A stretch of DNA of 64,000 bases, taken from Luteimonas mephitis DSM 12574 (GTDB lineage: Bacteria > Pseudomonadota > Gammaproteobacteria > Xanthomonadales > Xanthomonadaceae). Positions 1-9,468 of this stretch are shown piece after piece. The stretch's first letter is position 1; every line of letters starts with the position of its first letter. The DNA lies in the NCBI RefSeq assembly GCF_000422305.1, contig NZ_KE383816.1, positions 732,566-796,565 of the forward strand, read 5' to 3'. The notes below the pieces were generated by a model. That model did no database searches, was not told the origin of the DNA, and saw only the letters and a program-made list of their open reading frames with translations. The position numbers were made by a program, and so were the translations under genes.

Positions 1-2
1 GC

Positions 3-527
3 GGTCCGGGAGCGCAGCAGCCGTGGGCCGGGTACGGCCACCGTTCGATCGGCGCCGCGGCACTGCGGATGCTTGCGCGGGTGCTGCACGACGAGGCGCG
101 CGCCTTCCCGGTGCAAGTGCAACTGCTGGCGGTCGACTCGCCGGCACGCACCGACGCCAACGCCCGCCATGCCTGCAGCCGCTGGCCGAGCGCGGATTCG
201 ATCGCGCGGCGCGCGCTGGAGATGCTCGATCCGCGCGAACGCCAGCCGGCGCGTGCGGTGGTCGACTACGCCGCCGCGCAGCCGCTGGGCTTCGATCCGT
301 GGAGCGACGACCTCGACCTCCGGGCGCCCGCGGCGTCGCATCGCTCACCACCCACGCCAGCCACGCATGCAACGGCGCGGCAGGACCGTCCCCCGCCAGT
401 GCCACCGCAAGAACCGGAACGCCAGCGCAGCCTGCTGCCAGCACGCTGTCTGCAGGACGCGCGCACGCTGCTCGACCGGCTCGGCACGCCCCACCCGAAT
501 CCAAACCAGGAAACCTCCCCCCGATGA
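3..527 (+). CDS. Short-chain dehydrogenase (SDR), C-terminal part, 5' end outside window
   Basis: The reading frame is open from the left edge. Its first ~100 residues look like the C-terminal half of a classical SDR (Rossmann oxidoreductase) of the YciK type: a YG motif followed by a helix, a V-x-V-x-L strand, and a Pro/Thr loop. The Y-x-x-x-K catalytic Lys seems to be Ser here (YGHRS), which is odd. After about base 300 the protein becomes a Pro/Arg-rich tail of ~70 residues unlike any SDR, so either the tail is non-conserved or there is a frameshift near base 310. The stop overlaps the next start as ATGA (524-527), suggesting translational coupling to the efflux operon. Family is inferred and the specific substrate is unknown. 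Confidence 0.55.
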   Translation, partial: GPGAQQPWAGYGHRSIGAAALRMLARVLHDEARAFPVQVQLLAVDSPARTDANARHACSRWPSADSIARRALEMLDPRERQPARAVVDYAAAQPLGFDPWSDDLDLRAPAASHRSPPTPATHATARQDRPPPVPPQEPERQRSLLPARCLQDARTLLDRLGTPHPNPNQETSPR

Positions 528-1771
528 ACGCACGCCCCTCCCCCTCGTTCCCCGTCGCGATCCGTTCGGGTGCCCCGAGCGAACGCATCCATCGCGCACC
601 CGTGCGCACTTCGCTGGCGGTGCTCGCGCTCGCCTCGATGATCGCCGTCGCCGTCTCCGCCTGCGGCAGCAGCGAGGCCGCACCCGGTGCCGGCATGCCG
701 CCTCCACCGGAAGTCAGCGTCGCCACCGTGCTGAGCAAGCCCGTGCACCAGTGGGACACCTTCAACGGCCGCGTGACCGCGGTGGAAAGCGTTGAACTGC
801 GCCCGCGCGTGAGCGGCTACGTGCAGCGCGTCGCCTTCAAGGAAGGCCAGGAAGTGGAGAAGGGCGATCTGCTGTTCGTGATCGACCCGCGCCCCTACCG
901 CGCCGCGCTCGACCAGGCCAGCGCACAGCTGCAGCGCGCCCGCGCCGAGGCCAAGCTGGCGCAGGCGCAGGACAGGCGCGCGCAGACCCTGATCGAAGCC
1001 AAGGCGATTTCGCGCGAGGAGTTCGAGACCCGCAAGGCCGCGACCGCGCAGGGCGATGCAGGCGTGCGCGCGGCCGAGGCCGCGGTTGCAGCCGCCTCGC
1101 TCGACCTGCAGTTCACCCAGGTCCGCGCACCGATCAGCGGCCGCATTGGCCGGGCCATGGTCACCGAGGGCAACCTCGCCCAGGCCGACGCGACGCTGCT
1201 GACCACGCTGGTCTCGCAGGATCCGATGTACGTGTACTTCGAGAGCGACGAGCAGACCTATCTGCGCTACGCCGACCTGGCGCGCAAGGGCGAGCGCACG
1301 CGTTCGAGCAATCCGGTGCGCGTCGGCCTGGCCGACGAGCCCGGCTTCCCGCACGAGGGCACGGTCGACTTCGTCGACAACCAGGTCGACCCGGCCACCG
1401 GCACCATCCGCGCGCGCGCGGTGCTGCCCAACCCCGACCGCGTGCTGACGCCCGGCCTGTTCGCGCGCGTGCAGGTGCAGGGCAGCGGCGAGTTCGAGGC
1501 GATGCTGATCGACGACAAGGCCGTGCTCACCGACCAGGACCGCAAGTATGTCTACGTGCTCGGCGCGGACAACAAGGCGGTGCGCAAGGACGTGCAGCTG
1601 GGCCGGATGATCGATGGCCTGCGCGTGGTCGAATCCGGACTCGGCGCGAAGGACAAGGTGATCGTGCACGGCGTGCAGAAGGTGTTCATGCCGGGCATGC
1701 CGGTGGCGCCGAAGACCATCGCCATGGGTGCCGACGCGCCGGCACCCGAGCAACAGGTCGCAATGAAGTAG
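524..1771 (+). CDS. RND efflux periplasmic adaptor (membrane fusion protein), lipoprotein
   Basis: 415 aa, AcrA/MexA type, linking the inner-membrane RND pump to the outer-membrane channel. After a basic N-terminus and a hydrophobic stretch (residues ~29-45) there is a lipobox with Cys at ~47 (VSAC). A biotinyl-lipoyl-like half-motif (RPRVSGYV) is followed by a long Ala/Gln/Arg-rich alpha-hairpin (~120-190), the second lipoyl half (RAPISGRIG), then beta-barrel and membrane-proximal domains with PATGTIRARA. Start at 524 is chosen because it overlaps the upstream stop (ATGA). It is the first structural gene of an MFP-RND-SDR-OMF operon. An internal ATG just before the lipobox is a less likely start. 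Confidence 0.9.
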   Translation: MNARPSPSFPVAIRSGAPSERIHRAPVRTSLAVLALASMIAVAVSACGSSEAAPGAGMPPPPEVSVATVLSKPVHQWDTFNGRVTAVESVELRPRVSGYVQRVAFKEGQEVEKGDLLFVIDPRPYRAALDQASAQLQRARAEAKLAQAQDRRAQTLIEAKAISREEFETRKAATAQGDAGVRAAEAAVAAASLDLQFTQVRAPISGRIGRAMVTEGNLAQADATLLTTLVSQDPMYVYFESDEQTYLRYADLARKGERTRSSNPVRVGLADEPGFPHEGTVDFVDNQVDPATGTIRARAVLPNPDRVLTPGLFARVQVQGSGEFEAMLIDDKAVLTDQDRKYVYVLGADNKAVRKDVQLGRMIDGLRVVESGLGAKDKVIVHGVQKVFMPGMPVAPKTIAMGADAPAPEQQVAMK

Positions 1772-2010
1772 TCGCGACTTCACGCCGCGGACGCGCAGGC
1801 GCGAAGGCGCGCCTGCGCCGGTGACGCCCCCTCCCCCTCGTCGGGCAACGCCGGCCGCGGCACTGGCCGCCGATCCTCCCCGTCTCTCTCCCCCTCCCCG
1901 GGGAGGATCGGCCAAGGCCGTTGATGCAACTCATGCCTGCCTCGCCACGTGCGGGGACGGCGCTCCATTCCCATCGCCGCGCGCCGGACGGCGCGCGCAA
2001 GGAACCGACC

Positions 2011-5000
2011 ATGGACTTTTCCAGATTCTTCATCGACCGGCCGATCTTCGCCGCGGTGCTGTCGATCGTGATCTTCGCCGCCGGCCTGATCTCGATTCCG
2101 CTGCTGCCGATCGGCGAGTACCCCGAAGTCGTGCCGCCGTCGGTGGTGGTGCGCACCGTGTACCCGGGCGCCAACCCGAAGGTGATCGCCGAAACCGTGG
2201 CCACGCCGCTGGAGGAAGCGATCAACGGCGTCGAGGACATGATGTACACCAAGTCCGTCGCCGGCTCCGATGGCGTGCTGCAGATGACGGTGACTTTCCG
2301 CCCCGGCACGGACGCCGACGACGCCACCGTGCGCGTGCAGAACCGCGTCAGCCAGGCGCTGGCACGATTGCCCGAGGACGTGCGCCGGCAGGGCGTGACC
2401 ACGCAGAAGCAGTCGCCCACCTTCCTGATGGTGGTGCACCTGACCTCGCCCAGCGGCAAGTACGACACCCTGTACCTGCGCAACTACGCGCGCCTGCACG
2501 TCAAGGACGCGCTGTCGCGCATCACCGGCGTCGGCGACGCGCAGGTGTTCGGCGGCGGCGACTACGCGATGCGCGCCTGGCTCGACCCGGACAAGATCGC
2601 CTCGCGCGGCCTCACGGCAGGCGACGTGGTGCGCGCGATGCGCGAGCAGAACGTGCAGGTCTCGGCCGGCCAGCTCGGCGCCGAGCCGATGCCCAGCAGC
2701 GACTTCCTCACCCTTATCAACGCGCAAGGGCGCCTGCACACCGAGCAGGAGTTCGGCAACATCGTGCTCAAGGCAGGCAGCGATGGCGAGGTGGTGCGCC
2801 TGTCCGACGTCGCGCGGCTGGAACTGGGCGCCGGCGACTACACCCTGCGCTCCAAGCTCGACGGCAAGAACGCCGTGGGCATCGGCATTTTCCAGGCGCC
2901 GGGTGCCAACGCGCTCGAGATCCGCGACGCGGTGATCGCGACGATGGACGACATGTCCTCGCGCTTCCCCGACGGCATCAAGTACGAGGCGGTCTACGAC
3001 ACCACGATCTTCGTGCGCGACTCGATCAAGGCCGTGGTGACCACCCTGCTCGAGGCGGTGGTGCTGGTGGTGCTGGTGGTGATCCTGTTCCTGCAGACCT
3101 GGCGCGCGTCGATCATCCCGCTGATCGCGGTGCCGGTGTCGATCGTCGGCACGTTCGCGGCGCTCTACCTGCTGGGCTTCTCGATCAACACGCTGAGCCT
3201 GTTCGGCCTCGTGCTGGCGATCGGAATCGTGGTCGACGACGCGATCGTGGTGGTGGAGAACGTCGAGCGCAACATCGAGGAAGGCCTTACCCCGCTCGCC
3301 GCCGCCCACCAGGCGATGCGCGAGGTGTCCGGTCCGATCATCGCGATCGCGCTGGTGCTGTGCGCGGTGTTCGTGCCGATGGCGTTCCTGTCGGGCGTGA
3401 CCGGCCAGTTCTACAAGCAGTTCGCGGTGACCATCGCGATCTCGACGGTGATCTCGGCGATCAACTCGCTGACCCTGTCGCCGGCGCTGGCCGCGCGCCT
3501 GCTCAAGCCGCACGACGCGGCCAAGGATGCGCCGACGCGGCTGATCGACCGCCTGTTCGGTTGGCTGTTCCGGCCGTTCAACCGGTTCTTCAAGCGCAGT
3601 TCCGACGGCTACCAGGGCGTGGTGTCGCGCACCCTCGGCCGCCGCGGCGCGGTGTTCGTGGTCTATGCGGTGCTGCTGGCCTCCACCGGGCTGATGTTCA
3701 AGGCGGTGCCGGCGGGCTTCATCCCGACCCAGGACAAGCTGTACCTGATCGCCGGCGTGAAGCTGCCCGAAGGTGCGTCGATCGCACGCACCGACGACAT
3801 GCTCTCGAAGGTCGCCGACATCGCGATGCACACCGAGGGCGTGGCGCATTCGATCGCGTTCCCGGGGCTGAACGCGCTGCAGTTCACCAACACGCCCAAC
3901 ACCGGCGTGGTGTTCCTGCCGCTTGAGCCGGCCAACAAGCGCGACCGCAGCGCGGCCGAGATCAACGCCGAGATCAACCAGAAAATCGCCGGGCTGCAGG
4001 AGGGCTTCGCGTTCTCGATGATGCCGCCGCCAATCCTCGGCCTGGGCAACGGCAACGGCTACCAGATGTTCATCGAGGACCGCGGCAACCTCGGCTACGG
4101 CGCGCTGCAGAACGCGGTGGCCGGCATGCAGGGCGCGATCGCGCAGACGCCCGGCATGGGCTTCCCGATCACCAGCTACCAGGCCAACGTGCCGCAGCTC
4201 GACGCAGAGGTCGACCGGGTCAAGGCCAAGGCGCAGGGCGTGCCGCTGACCGAGCTGTTCGACACCCTGCAGACCTACCTGGGTTCGGCGTACGTCAACG
4301 ACTTCAACGAGTTCGGCCGCACCTGGCAGGTGATCGCGCAGGCCGACGCACGCTTCCGCGACGACGTGCAGGACATCGGAAACCTGCGCACCCGCAACGA
4401 CCGCGGCGAGATGGTGCCGATCGGTTCGATGGTGAAGATCCACCAGACGTACGGCCCCGACCCGGTGCTTCGCTACAACGGCTATCCGGCCGCGGACCTC
4501 GCCGGCGAAGCCGACCCGCGGATGCTTTCGTCGGCGCAGGCGATGGACACGCTGCAGGGACTGGCGTCGAAGGTGCTGCCCAACGGCATGGCCATCGAGT
4601 GGACCGACCTGAGCTACCAGCAGTCGACCCAGGGCAACGCGGCGCTGGTGGTCTTCCCGTTGGCGATCCTGCTCGCCTTCCTGGTGCTGGCCGCGCTGTA
4701 CGAGAGCTGGACGCTGCCGCTGGCGGTAATCCTGATCGTGCCGATGTGCATGCTGTCCGCACTGCTCGGCGTGTGGCTGACCGGCGGCGACAACAACGTG
4801 TTCGTGCAGGTCGGGCTGGTGGTGCTGATGGGGCTGGCGTGCAAGAACGCGATCCTGATCGTGGAGTTCGCGCGCGAGCTTGAACTGCAAGGCAAGGGAA
4901 TCGTGGAAGCCGCGCTGGAAGCCTGCCGCCTGCGCCTGCGCCCGATCGTGATGACCTCGATCGCGTTCATCGCCGGCACCGTGCCGCTGGTGCTCTCGCA

Positions 5001-5184
5001 CGGCGCGGGCGCCGAGGTGCGCTCGGCCACCGGCATCACGGTGTTCGCCGGGATGATCGGCGTGACCGTGTTCGGCCTGTTCCTCACGCCCGTGTTCTAC
5101 GTCGCGCTGCGCAAGCTGGTGAAGCGGCCGCTCGCCCGGCACGACGCCGCGCCAGCGCATGCACCGCAGGTGCTCGACGCGTAG
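2011..5184 (+). CDS. RND efflux permease, HAE1 family
   Basis: 1057 aa, the usual length of AcrB/MexB-type drug-proton antiporters of the inner membrane. It begins MDFSRFFIDRPIF, a typical first-helix start, with an ATG at 2011; an in-frame ATG 90 bases upstream reads a non-family leader and is rejected. TM4 carries the proton-relay pair Asp409-Asp410 in GIVVDDAIVV, and TM10 carries Lys945 in KNAILIVEFA. The large periplasmic loops and two-fold repeat are present. The 239 bases between the adaptor and this gene hold only a C-rich imperfect palindrome around 1875-1910. Substrate cannot be read from sequence. Confidence 0.95.
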   Translation: MDFSRFFIDRPIFAAVLSIVIFAAGLISIPLLPIGEYPEVVPPSVVVRTVYPGANPKVIAETVATPLEEAINGVEDMMYTKSVAGSDGVLQMTVTFRPGTDADDATVRVQNRVSQALARLPEDVRRQGVTTQKQSPTFLMVVHLTSPSGKYDTLYLRNYARLHVKDALSRITGVGDAQVFGGGDYAMRAWLDPDKIASRGLTAGDVVRAMREQNVQVSAGQLGAEPMPSSDFLTLINAQGRLHTEQEFGNIVLKAGSDGEVVRLSDVARLELGAGDYTLRSKLDGKNAVGIGIFQAPGANALEIRDAVIATMDDMSSRFPDGIKYEAVYDTTIFVRDSIKAVVTTLLEAVVLVVLVVILFLQTWRASIIPLIAVPVSIVGTFAALYLLGFSINTLSLFGLVLAIGIVVDDAIVVVENVERNIEEGLTPLAAAHQAMREVSGPIIAIALVLCAVFVPMAFLSGVTGQFYKQFAVTIAISTVISAINSLTLSPALAARLLKPHDAAKDAPTRLIDRLFGWLFRPFNRFFKRSSDGYQGVVSRTLGRRGAVFVVYAVLLASTGLMFKAVPAGFIPTQDKLYLIAGVKLPEGASIARTDDMLSKVADIAMHTEGVAHSIAFPGLNALQFTNTPNTGVVFLPLEPANKRDRSAAEINAEINQKIAGLQEGFAFSMMPPPILGLGNGNGYQMFIEDRGNLGYGALQNAVAGMQGAIAQTPGMGFPITSYQANVPQLDAEVDRVKAKAQGVPLTELFDTLQTYLGSAYVNDFNEFGRTWQVIAQADARFRDDVQDIGNLRTRNDRGEMVPIGSMVKIHQTYGPDPVLRYNGYPAADLAGEADPRMLSSAQAMDTLQGLASKVLPNGMAIEWTDLSYQQSTQGNAALVVFPLAILLAFLVLAALYESWTLPLAVILIVPMCMLSALLGVWLTGGDNNVFVQVGLVVLMGLACKNAILIVEFARELELQGKGIVEAALEACRLRLRPIVMTSIAFIAGTVPLVLSHGAGAEVRSATGITVFAGMIGVTVFGLFLTPVFYVALRKLVKRPLARHDAAPAHAPQVLDA

Positions 5185-5283
5185 CGCCCGGCAGCCACCC
5201 ACCCTCCTCAACGACGAGATGCGTGCATCGCCAGCCGCGGTGCACCGCGCCTCCACCCCCAACCTGAACATTCGGAGCAACCC

Positions 5284-6012
5284 ATGCACAACCAGAAAAT
5301 CGCCCTCGTCACCGGCGCCACCCGCGGCATCGGCCTGGAAACCGTGCGCCAGCTTGCCGCGCAGGGCGTGCACACCCTGCTCGCCGGCCGCGACCGGTCC
5401 CGCGCGGTGGAAGCCGCGCTCGCGCTGCAGGCGCAGGCGCTTCCGGTGGAAGCAATTGCGCTCGACGTCACCGACGCGGCCGGCATCGCCGCCGCCGCGC
5501 GCGAGGTCGAGCAGCGCCACGGCCGGCTCGACATCCTCGTCAACAACGCCGGCATCTTCCGCGACGACTTCGACAAGGCCCCGTCCGCACAGGCGCTCGA
5601 CGCCTGGCGCGAGACCTTCGACACCAACCTGTTTGGCGTGATCGCGACCACCCAGGCGTTCCTGCCGCTGCTGCGCAAGTCCGCGGCGGGACGGATCGTC
5701 AACCTGTCCAGCGAACTGGCGTCGCTGACGCTGCAGAACGATCCGGGTTCCGCGTTCTACGACTTCAAGATGCCGGCCTACAACGCGTCCAAGACCGCGG
5801 TGAACGCCTGGACCGTGCAACTGGCGCACGAATTGCGCGACACGCCGATCAAGGTCAACGCGGTCGACCCCGGCTCGGTGAAGACCGACATGAACGAGCA
5901 CGGTGAACTCGACATCGCCACCGGCGCGCGCGGCAGCGTGCGCATGGCGCTGCTCGACGACACCGGCCCGACCGGCAGCTTCACCCACCAGGGCGAGGTG
6001 CTGCCATGGTGA
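5284..6012 (+). CDS. SDR family NAD(P)-dependent oxidoreductase inside the RND operon
   Basis: 242 aa classical SDR. It has the dinucleotide motif TGATRGIG (11-18), the NNAG motif (LVNNAG), catalytic Ser in LSSELAS and the active-site Y166-x3-K170 (YNASK). It ends with the GEVLPW tail seen in carbonyl-reductase-like SDRs. It lies between the RND permease and the outer-membrane factor, 99 bases after the former, and overlaps the start of the latter by 7 bases (6006-6012), so it is cotranscribed. An oxidoreductase in an efflux operon suggests the pump's substrate is also reduced by this enzyme; that is inference. Confidence 0.9.
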   Translation: MHNQKIALVTGATRGIGLETVRQLAAQGVHTLLAGRDRSRAVEAALALQAQALPVEAIALDVTDAAGIAAAAREVEQRHGRLDILVNNAGIFRDDFDKAPSAQALDAWRETFDTNLFGVIATTQAFLPLLRKSAAGRIVNLSSELASLTLQNDPGSAFYDFKMPAYNASKTAVNAWTVQLAHELRDTPIKVNAVDPGSVKTDMNEHGELDIATGARGSVRMALLDDTGPTGSFTHQGEVLPW

Positions 6013-7463
6013 GCAAGCTGCTGCTGCCGTCGCTGCTGGCCGTCGCACTGTCGGCCTGCACCGTCGGCCCCGACTTCGTGCGCCCGGAGCTTTCCGTGCC
6101 CGATTCCTTCATCCAGTCGACCGCGACGGACGCGCCTGCGACCGGAACCGCGCCTGCCGCGACCGCGGTCGACCCCGCGTTCTGGCAGGCCTTCGGCGAT
6201 CCGCAGCTGACCGCGCTGGTCGAACAGGCGCTGGCGTCCAACCACGACCTGCGCATCGCGCTGGCCAATTTTGATCGCGCCAACGCGCTGCTGCGCGGCT
6301 CGAAGTTCGATTACTTCCCCACCATCACCGCCAGCGCCGAAGGCAGCGACCGCCGCGCCAGTGCCGACCAGGCCCCGGGCGTGGCGCGCGAAGACCGCGA
6401 CGGCGAAAGCTACAGCGCCGGCATCGATGCGGCGTGGGAGCTGGACCTGTTCGGCCGCATCCGCCGCAGCGTGGAGGCCAGCCGCGCCGGCGCCGCGGCC
6501 AGCGCCGCCGACCTGGCAGCGGCGCAGGTGGCGATCGTCGGCGAGGTCGCGCGCACCTATTTCGACCTGCGCGGCCTGCAGGAGCGCCTGCGCGTGGCGC
6601 GCGAGAACGCCGACAACCAGCGCGAGACGCTGCGCCTGGTGGACGCGCGTTTCGACGCGGGGCGCGGCACCGAGTTCGATACCGCACGCACCCGCGCCCA
6701 GCTCGAAGCGACATCGGCGCGCATCCCGGCGCTGGAAGCGCAGCTCGCATTCGACATGCACCGGCTCGGCGTGCTGGTCGGCAGGACGCCCGACGCACTG
6801 GTCGCGCAGCTGCAGCCCGCCCGTCCGCTGCCCGCGCTGCCGGCGAAACTCGATGCCGGCACGCCGGGCGAGCTGCTGCGCCAGCGCCCCGACATCGCCG
6901 CCGCCGAACAGCGCCTGCACGCGGCCACCGCGCGCATCGGCGTGGCCACCGCCGACCTGTTCCCGCGCTTCACCCTCGGCGGCCTGATCGGCAGCCAGGC
7001 GGTCGACGCCAGTGCGCTGTTCGAGCGCGGCAGCGAAACCCGCTTCGTCGCGCTGGGCATCGACTGGTCGTTCCTCGACATCGGCCGGGTCCGCGCGCGC
7101 ATCGCCGCCGCCGATGCCGACGCGGAAGGCGAGCTGGCGCGCTACGAGCAGACCGTACTGCTGGCGCTGGAGGAAACCGAGAACGCGCTGGTGCGCTACG
7201 GCCGCGCGCGCGCCGAGGACGCACACCTGGAACGCGCCGCGATCGACAGCGCCACCGCCGCACGGCTGGCGCGGGTGCGTTTCGACGCCGGCGCGGTCGA
7301 CCTGTTCGAAGTGCTCGACGCCGAGCGCACGCAGCTGCAGGCGCAGGATGCGTTTGCCGCCGCGCGCAGCCGCAGCACGATCGGCGCGGTGTCGCTGTAC
7401 GTCGCGCTGGCCGGCGGCTGGCCGGACACGCTGCCGGTGCGCGAGGCGATCGGGCGGCGCTGA
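6006..7463 (+). CDS. Outer-membrane efflux lipoprotein, NodT/OprM family
   Basis: 485 aa TolC-like outer-membrane factor. The N-terminal signal ends in a lipobox (ALSAC) followed by TVGPDFVRPE, the classic NodT-family start. Two internally repeated OEP domains follow, each rich in Ala/Leu/Arg heptads for the periplasmic alpha-barrel; DLFGRIRRSVEA and RPDIAAAEQRL are family hallmarks. The start overlaps the SDR stop. It completes the tripartite pump. Confidence 0.93.
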   Translation: MVSKLLLPSLLAVALSACTVGPDFVRPELSVPDSFIQSTATDAPATGTAPAATAVDPAFWQAFGDPQLTALVEQALASNHDLRIALANFDRANALLRGSKFDYFPTITASAEGSDRRASADQAPGVAREDRDGESYSAGIDAAWELDLFGRIRRSVEASRAGAAASAADLAAAQVAIVGEVARTYFDLRGLQERLRVARENADNQRETLRLVDARFDAGRGTEFDTARTRAQLEATSARIPALEAQLAFDMHRLGVLVGRTPDALVAQLQPARPLPALPAKLDAGTPGELLRQRPDIAAAEQRLHAATARIGVATADLFPRFTLGGLIGSQAVDASALFERGSETRFVALGIDWSFLDIGRVRARIAAADADAEGELARYEQTVLLALEETENALVRYGRARAEDAHLERAAIDSATAARLARVRFDAGAVDLFEVLDAERTQLQAQDAFAAARSRSTIGAVSLYVALAGGWPDTLPVREAIGRR

Positions 7464-7837
7464 CGCCACACCGGCTTCCGGATGGCACGGCGGAACTTGA
7501 TCCGCCCGAGGAGGCGGGCCCCGCCCCCTGCGAAGGCAGGGGGGCGAGCACACGCGTTTGCGAGCCATTGGTTCGCGCGTGGCGCAGCGCCAGAGCGCTG
7601 TGCGCTCTGGCCGGACGGTTGGGAGGGGGTGGCGGCGGATCCGATGCAACTACACGGAGACGGTCCGGACGCGCGCAGATCCGACATTCCTTGCGGGACT
7701 CCCGCGGGTGCCGGTGCCACCCCTCCCCAACCCTCCCCTCCATCCGGAGGGGAGGGGTTCGACAACGTGCAGCTGCTGCGCGCGCGTGTTCCCGATGGCG
7801 TAGGGTTGCCCCTTCACTCGAGAACCGGAGCCCACGC
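7464..7837 (+). other. Intergenic region with palindromic repeats, no gene seen
   Basis: 374 bases between the efflux operon and the M28 peptidase. It holds a perfect-type palindrome at about 7523-7545 (C-run, TGCGAAGGCA, G-run) belonging to repeat family B, which recurs at 31152 and 40069, and a second inverted repeat at about 7730-7760 (CCTCCCCT / AGGGGAGG). Either could end transcription of the efflux operon, though neither has a T-tract. No conserved coding frame was seen. Confidence 0.6.
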
Positions 7838-9247
7838 ATGCGCTGCCTGCTCATCGTCGTCCTGTCCGCCTGCATTGCACCGTCTGCGCTCGCCGCGGAA
7901 GCGCCGACAGCGCCGCCGGCCACGCAGGCCCTGCTGTACGAGATCGGCACCGCGCCGTCGGCCGCGCGCATCGAGGCCGACGTGCGCAAGCTGGTGTCGT
8001 TCGGCACCCGCCACACGCTGTCGGACACGAAGTCCGACACCCGCGGCATCGGCGCGGCGCGACGCTGGATCCACGCCGAGTTCGAGCGCATCTCCGCGCA
8101 GTGCGGCGGCTGCCTGGAAGTGATCGACGTCAGCGGCACGATCTCCGACGAGGCGCGCATTCCCGAGCCGACCGAGGTGGTGAGCGTGCTCGCGATCCAG
8201 CGCGGCACCGCCGATCCCGGCCGCTACGTGATCATGAGCGGCGACATCGACTCGCGCGTGTCGGACGTGATGGACGCCACCTCCGACTCACCGGGCGCCA
8301 ACGACAACGCCTCCGGCGTGGCCGGCACGCTGGAAGCCGCGCGCATCCTGTCGAAGCACAAGTTCCCCGGCAGCATCGTCTACGCCGCGCTGTCGGGCGA
8401 GGAGCAGGGCCTGTTCGGCGGCAGGATCGTCGCGGAGAAGGCAAAGGCCGACGGCTGGCGCATCGAGGCGGTGCTCAACAACGACATGATCGGCAACATC
8501 GCCGGCCTCAACGGCGTGGTCGACAATTCCACCGCGCGCGTGTTCGCCGAAGGCACGCGCGTGACCGAGACGCCGGACGAAGCCAGGCAGCGCCGCTTCA
8601 CCGGCGGCGAGGTCGACTCGCCGTCGCGCAACCTGGCGCGCTACATCGACCGCATGGCCGACCTGTACGTGCCCAACCTCGACGTGATGATGGTCTACCG
8701 CCTCGACCGCTTCGGCCGCGGCGGCCATCACCGCCCGTTCAACGACCTGGGCTACCCCGCGGTGCGGGTGATGGAAACCAACGAGAACTACCATCGCCAG
8801 CACCAGGACCTGCGCACCGAAACAGACTCGCAAGGGCAGCGCATCGCCTACGGCGACGTGATCGAGGGCGTGGACTTCGACTACGTGGCGAAACTCACCG
8901 CGCTCAACGCGGTGAGCCTGGCCGGCATGGCCTCGGCGCCGCCGCCGCCGGCCGGCGTGACGATCGAAGGCGCGGTGACCGCCGACACCATGCTCAAGTG
9001 GGCGCGGCCGCCGGCAGCGCAGGCACCCAATCTGGCCGGCTATCGCATCCACTGGCGCCTGACCACGCAGCCGCAGTGGACGCACAGCGTCTACGTCGGC
9101 AACGTGACGCAGCACACCCTCAAGAACGTGGTGATCGACAACTATTTCTTCGGCGTGTCGGCGGTGGGCAAGGATGGCTCGGAAAGCCCGGTGGTGTTTC
9201 CCGGCGCCGCGGGCAGTTTCGGCGGCTACGGGACCACGCGCGACTGA
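7838..9247 (+). CDS. Secreted M28-family aminopeptidase with C-terminal Fn3-like domain
   Basis: 469 aa with a signal peptide (cleavage near ALAAEA, residue ~20). The zinc-peptidase domain (~30-370) shows GANDNASGV (bridging Asp), SGEEQGLFG (catalytic Glu pair), NNDMIGN (Asp ligand) and a His in GGHHRPFND. The usual first His ligand (HxDS) is replaced by Asp in SGDIDSR. Residues ~375-460 resemble a fibronectin type III fold (GYRIHWRLT, SAVGKDGSESP). It probably trims peptides in the periplasm or outside the cell. Start ATG at 7838 precedes the signal peptide; longer in-frame extensions are antisense-like. Confidence 0.88.
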   Translation: MRCLLIVVLSACIAPSALAAEAPTAPPATQALLYEIGTAPSAARIEADVRKLVSFGTRHTLSDTKSDTRGIGAARRWIHAEFERISAQCGGCLEVIDVSGTISDEARIPEPTEVVSVLAIQRGTADPGRYVIMSGDIDSRVSDVMDATSDSPGANDNASGVAGTLEAARILSKHKFPGSIVYAALSGEEQGLFGGRIVAEKAKADGWRIEAVLNNDMIGNIAGLNGVVDNSTARVFAEGTRVTETPDEARQRRFTGGEVDSPSRNLARYIDRMADLYVPNLDVMMVYRLDRFGRGGHHRPFNDLGYPAVRVMETNENYHRQHQDLRTETDSQGQRIAYGDVIEGVDFDYVAKLTALNAVSLAGMASAPPPPAGVTIEGAVTADTMLKWARPPAAQAPNLAGYRIHWRLTTQPQWTHSVYVGNVTQHTLKNVVIDNYFFGVSAVGKDGSESPVVFPGAAGSFGGYGTTRD

Positions 9248-9258
9248 ATGAGGCGCTT

Positions 9259-9390
9259 CCTTCTCCCTCCGGGAGAAGGTGCCCGAAGGGCGGATGAGGG
9301 AAAGGGCTCCCAGGTCACATGCAAGCGCGGGTGCTGGCGCCCCCTGCCCTCATCCGTCGCTTCGCGCCACCTTCTCCCGGAGGGAGAAGG
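9259..9390 (+). repeat. Intergenic inverted repeat, family A copy 1
   Basis: Two arms of about 42 bases (9259-9300 and ~9349-9390) are near-perfect reverse complements, and each arm contains its own shorter palindrome (CCTTCTCCC/GGGAGAAGG). A second copy lies at 16765-16896. It sits between the peptidase stop and the ECF41-type promoter at 9402, so it may act as a terminator or mRNA stabiliser. Confidence 0.85.
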
Positions 9391-9401
9391 GGAAGCAGCG
9401 G

Positions 9402-9428
9402 CGTCACAGCGCCGGACGCTGGATCGTC
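9402..9428 (+). promoter_or_regulatory. Candidate ECF41-type promoter
   Basis: CGTCACA at 9402-9408, a 16-base spacer, then CGTC at 9425-9428. This closely matches the ECF41 consensus (TGTCACA, about 16 bases, CGTC) as I recall it. It lies 40 bases upstream of the AhpD-like gene whose downstream neighbour is an ECF41 sigma factor, so autoregulation is likely. Confidence 0.7.
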
Positions 9429-9468
9429 GAACAGGCAAGACACCCCGCCCGAACCAAGGAACTCCCCC

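Noticed and set aside
1780..6048. Minus-strand frame of 1422 codons across the RND operon
   Set aside because: It is antisense to a well-supported RND permease, SDR and adaptor. Its composition (His/Arg/Gln-rich, no motifs) is typical of the opposite frame of GC-rich genes.
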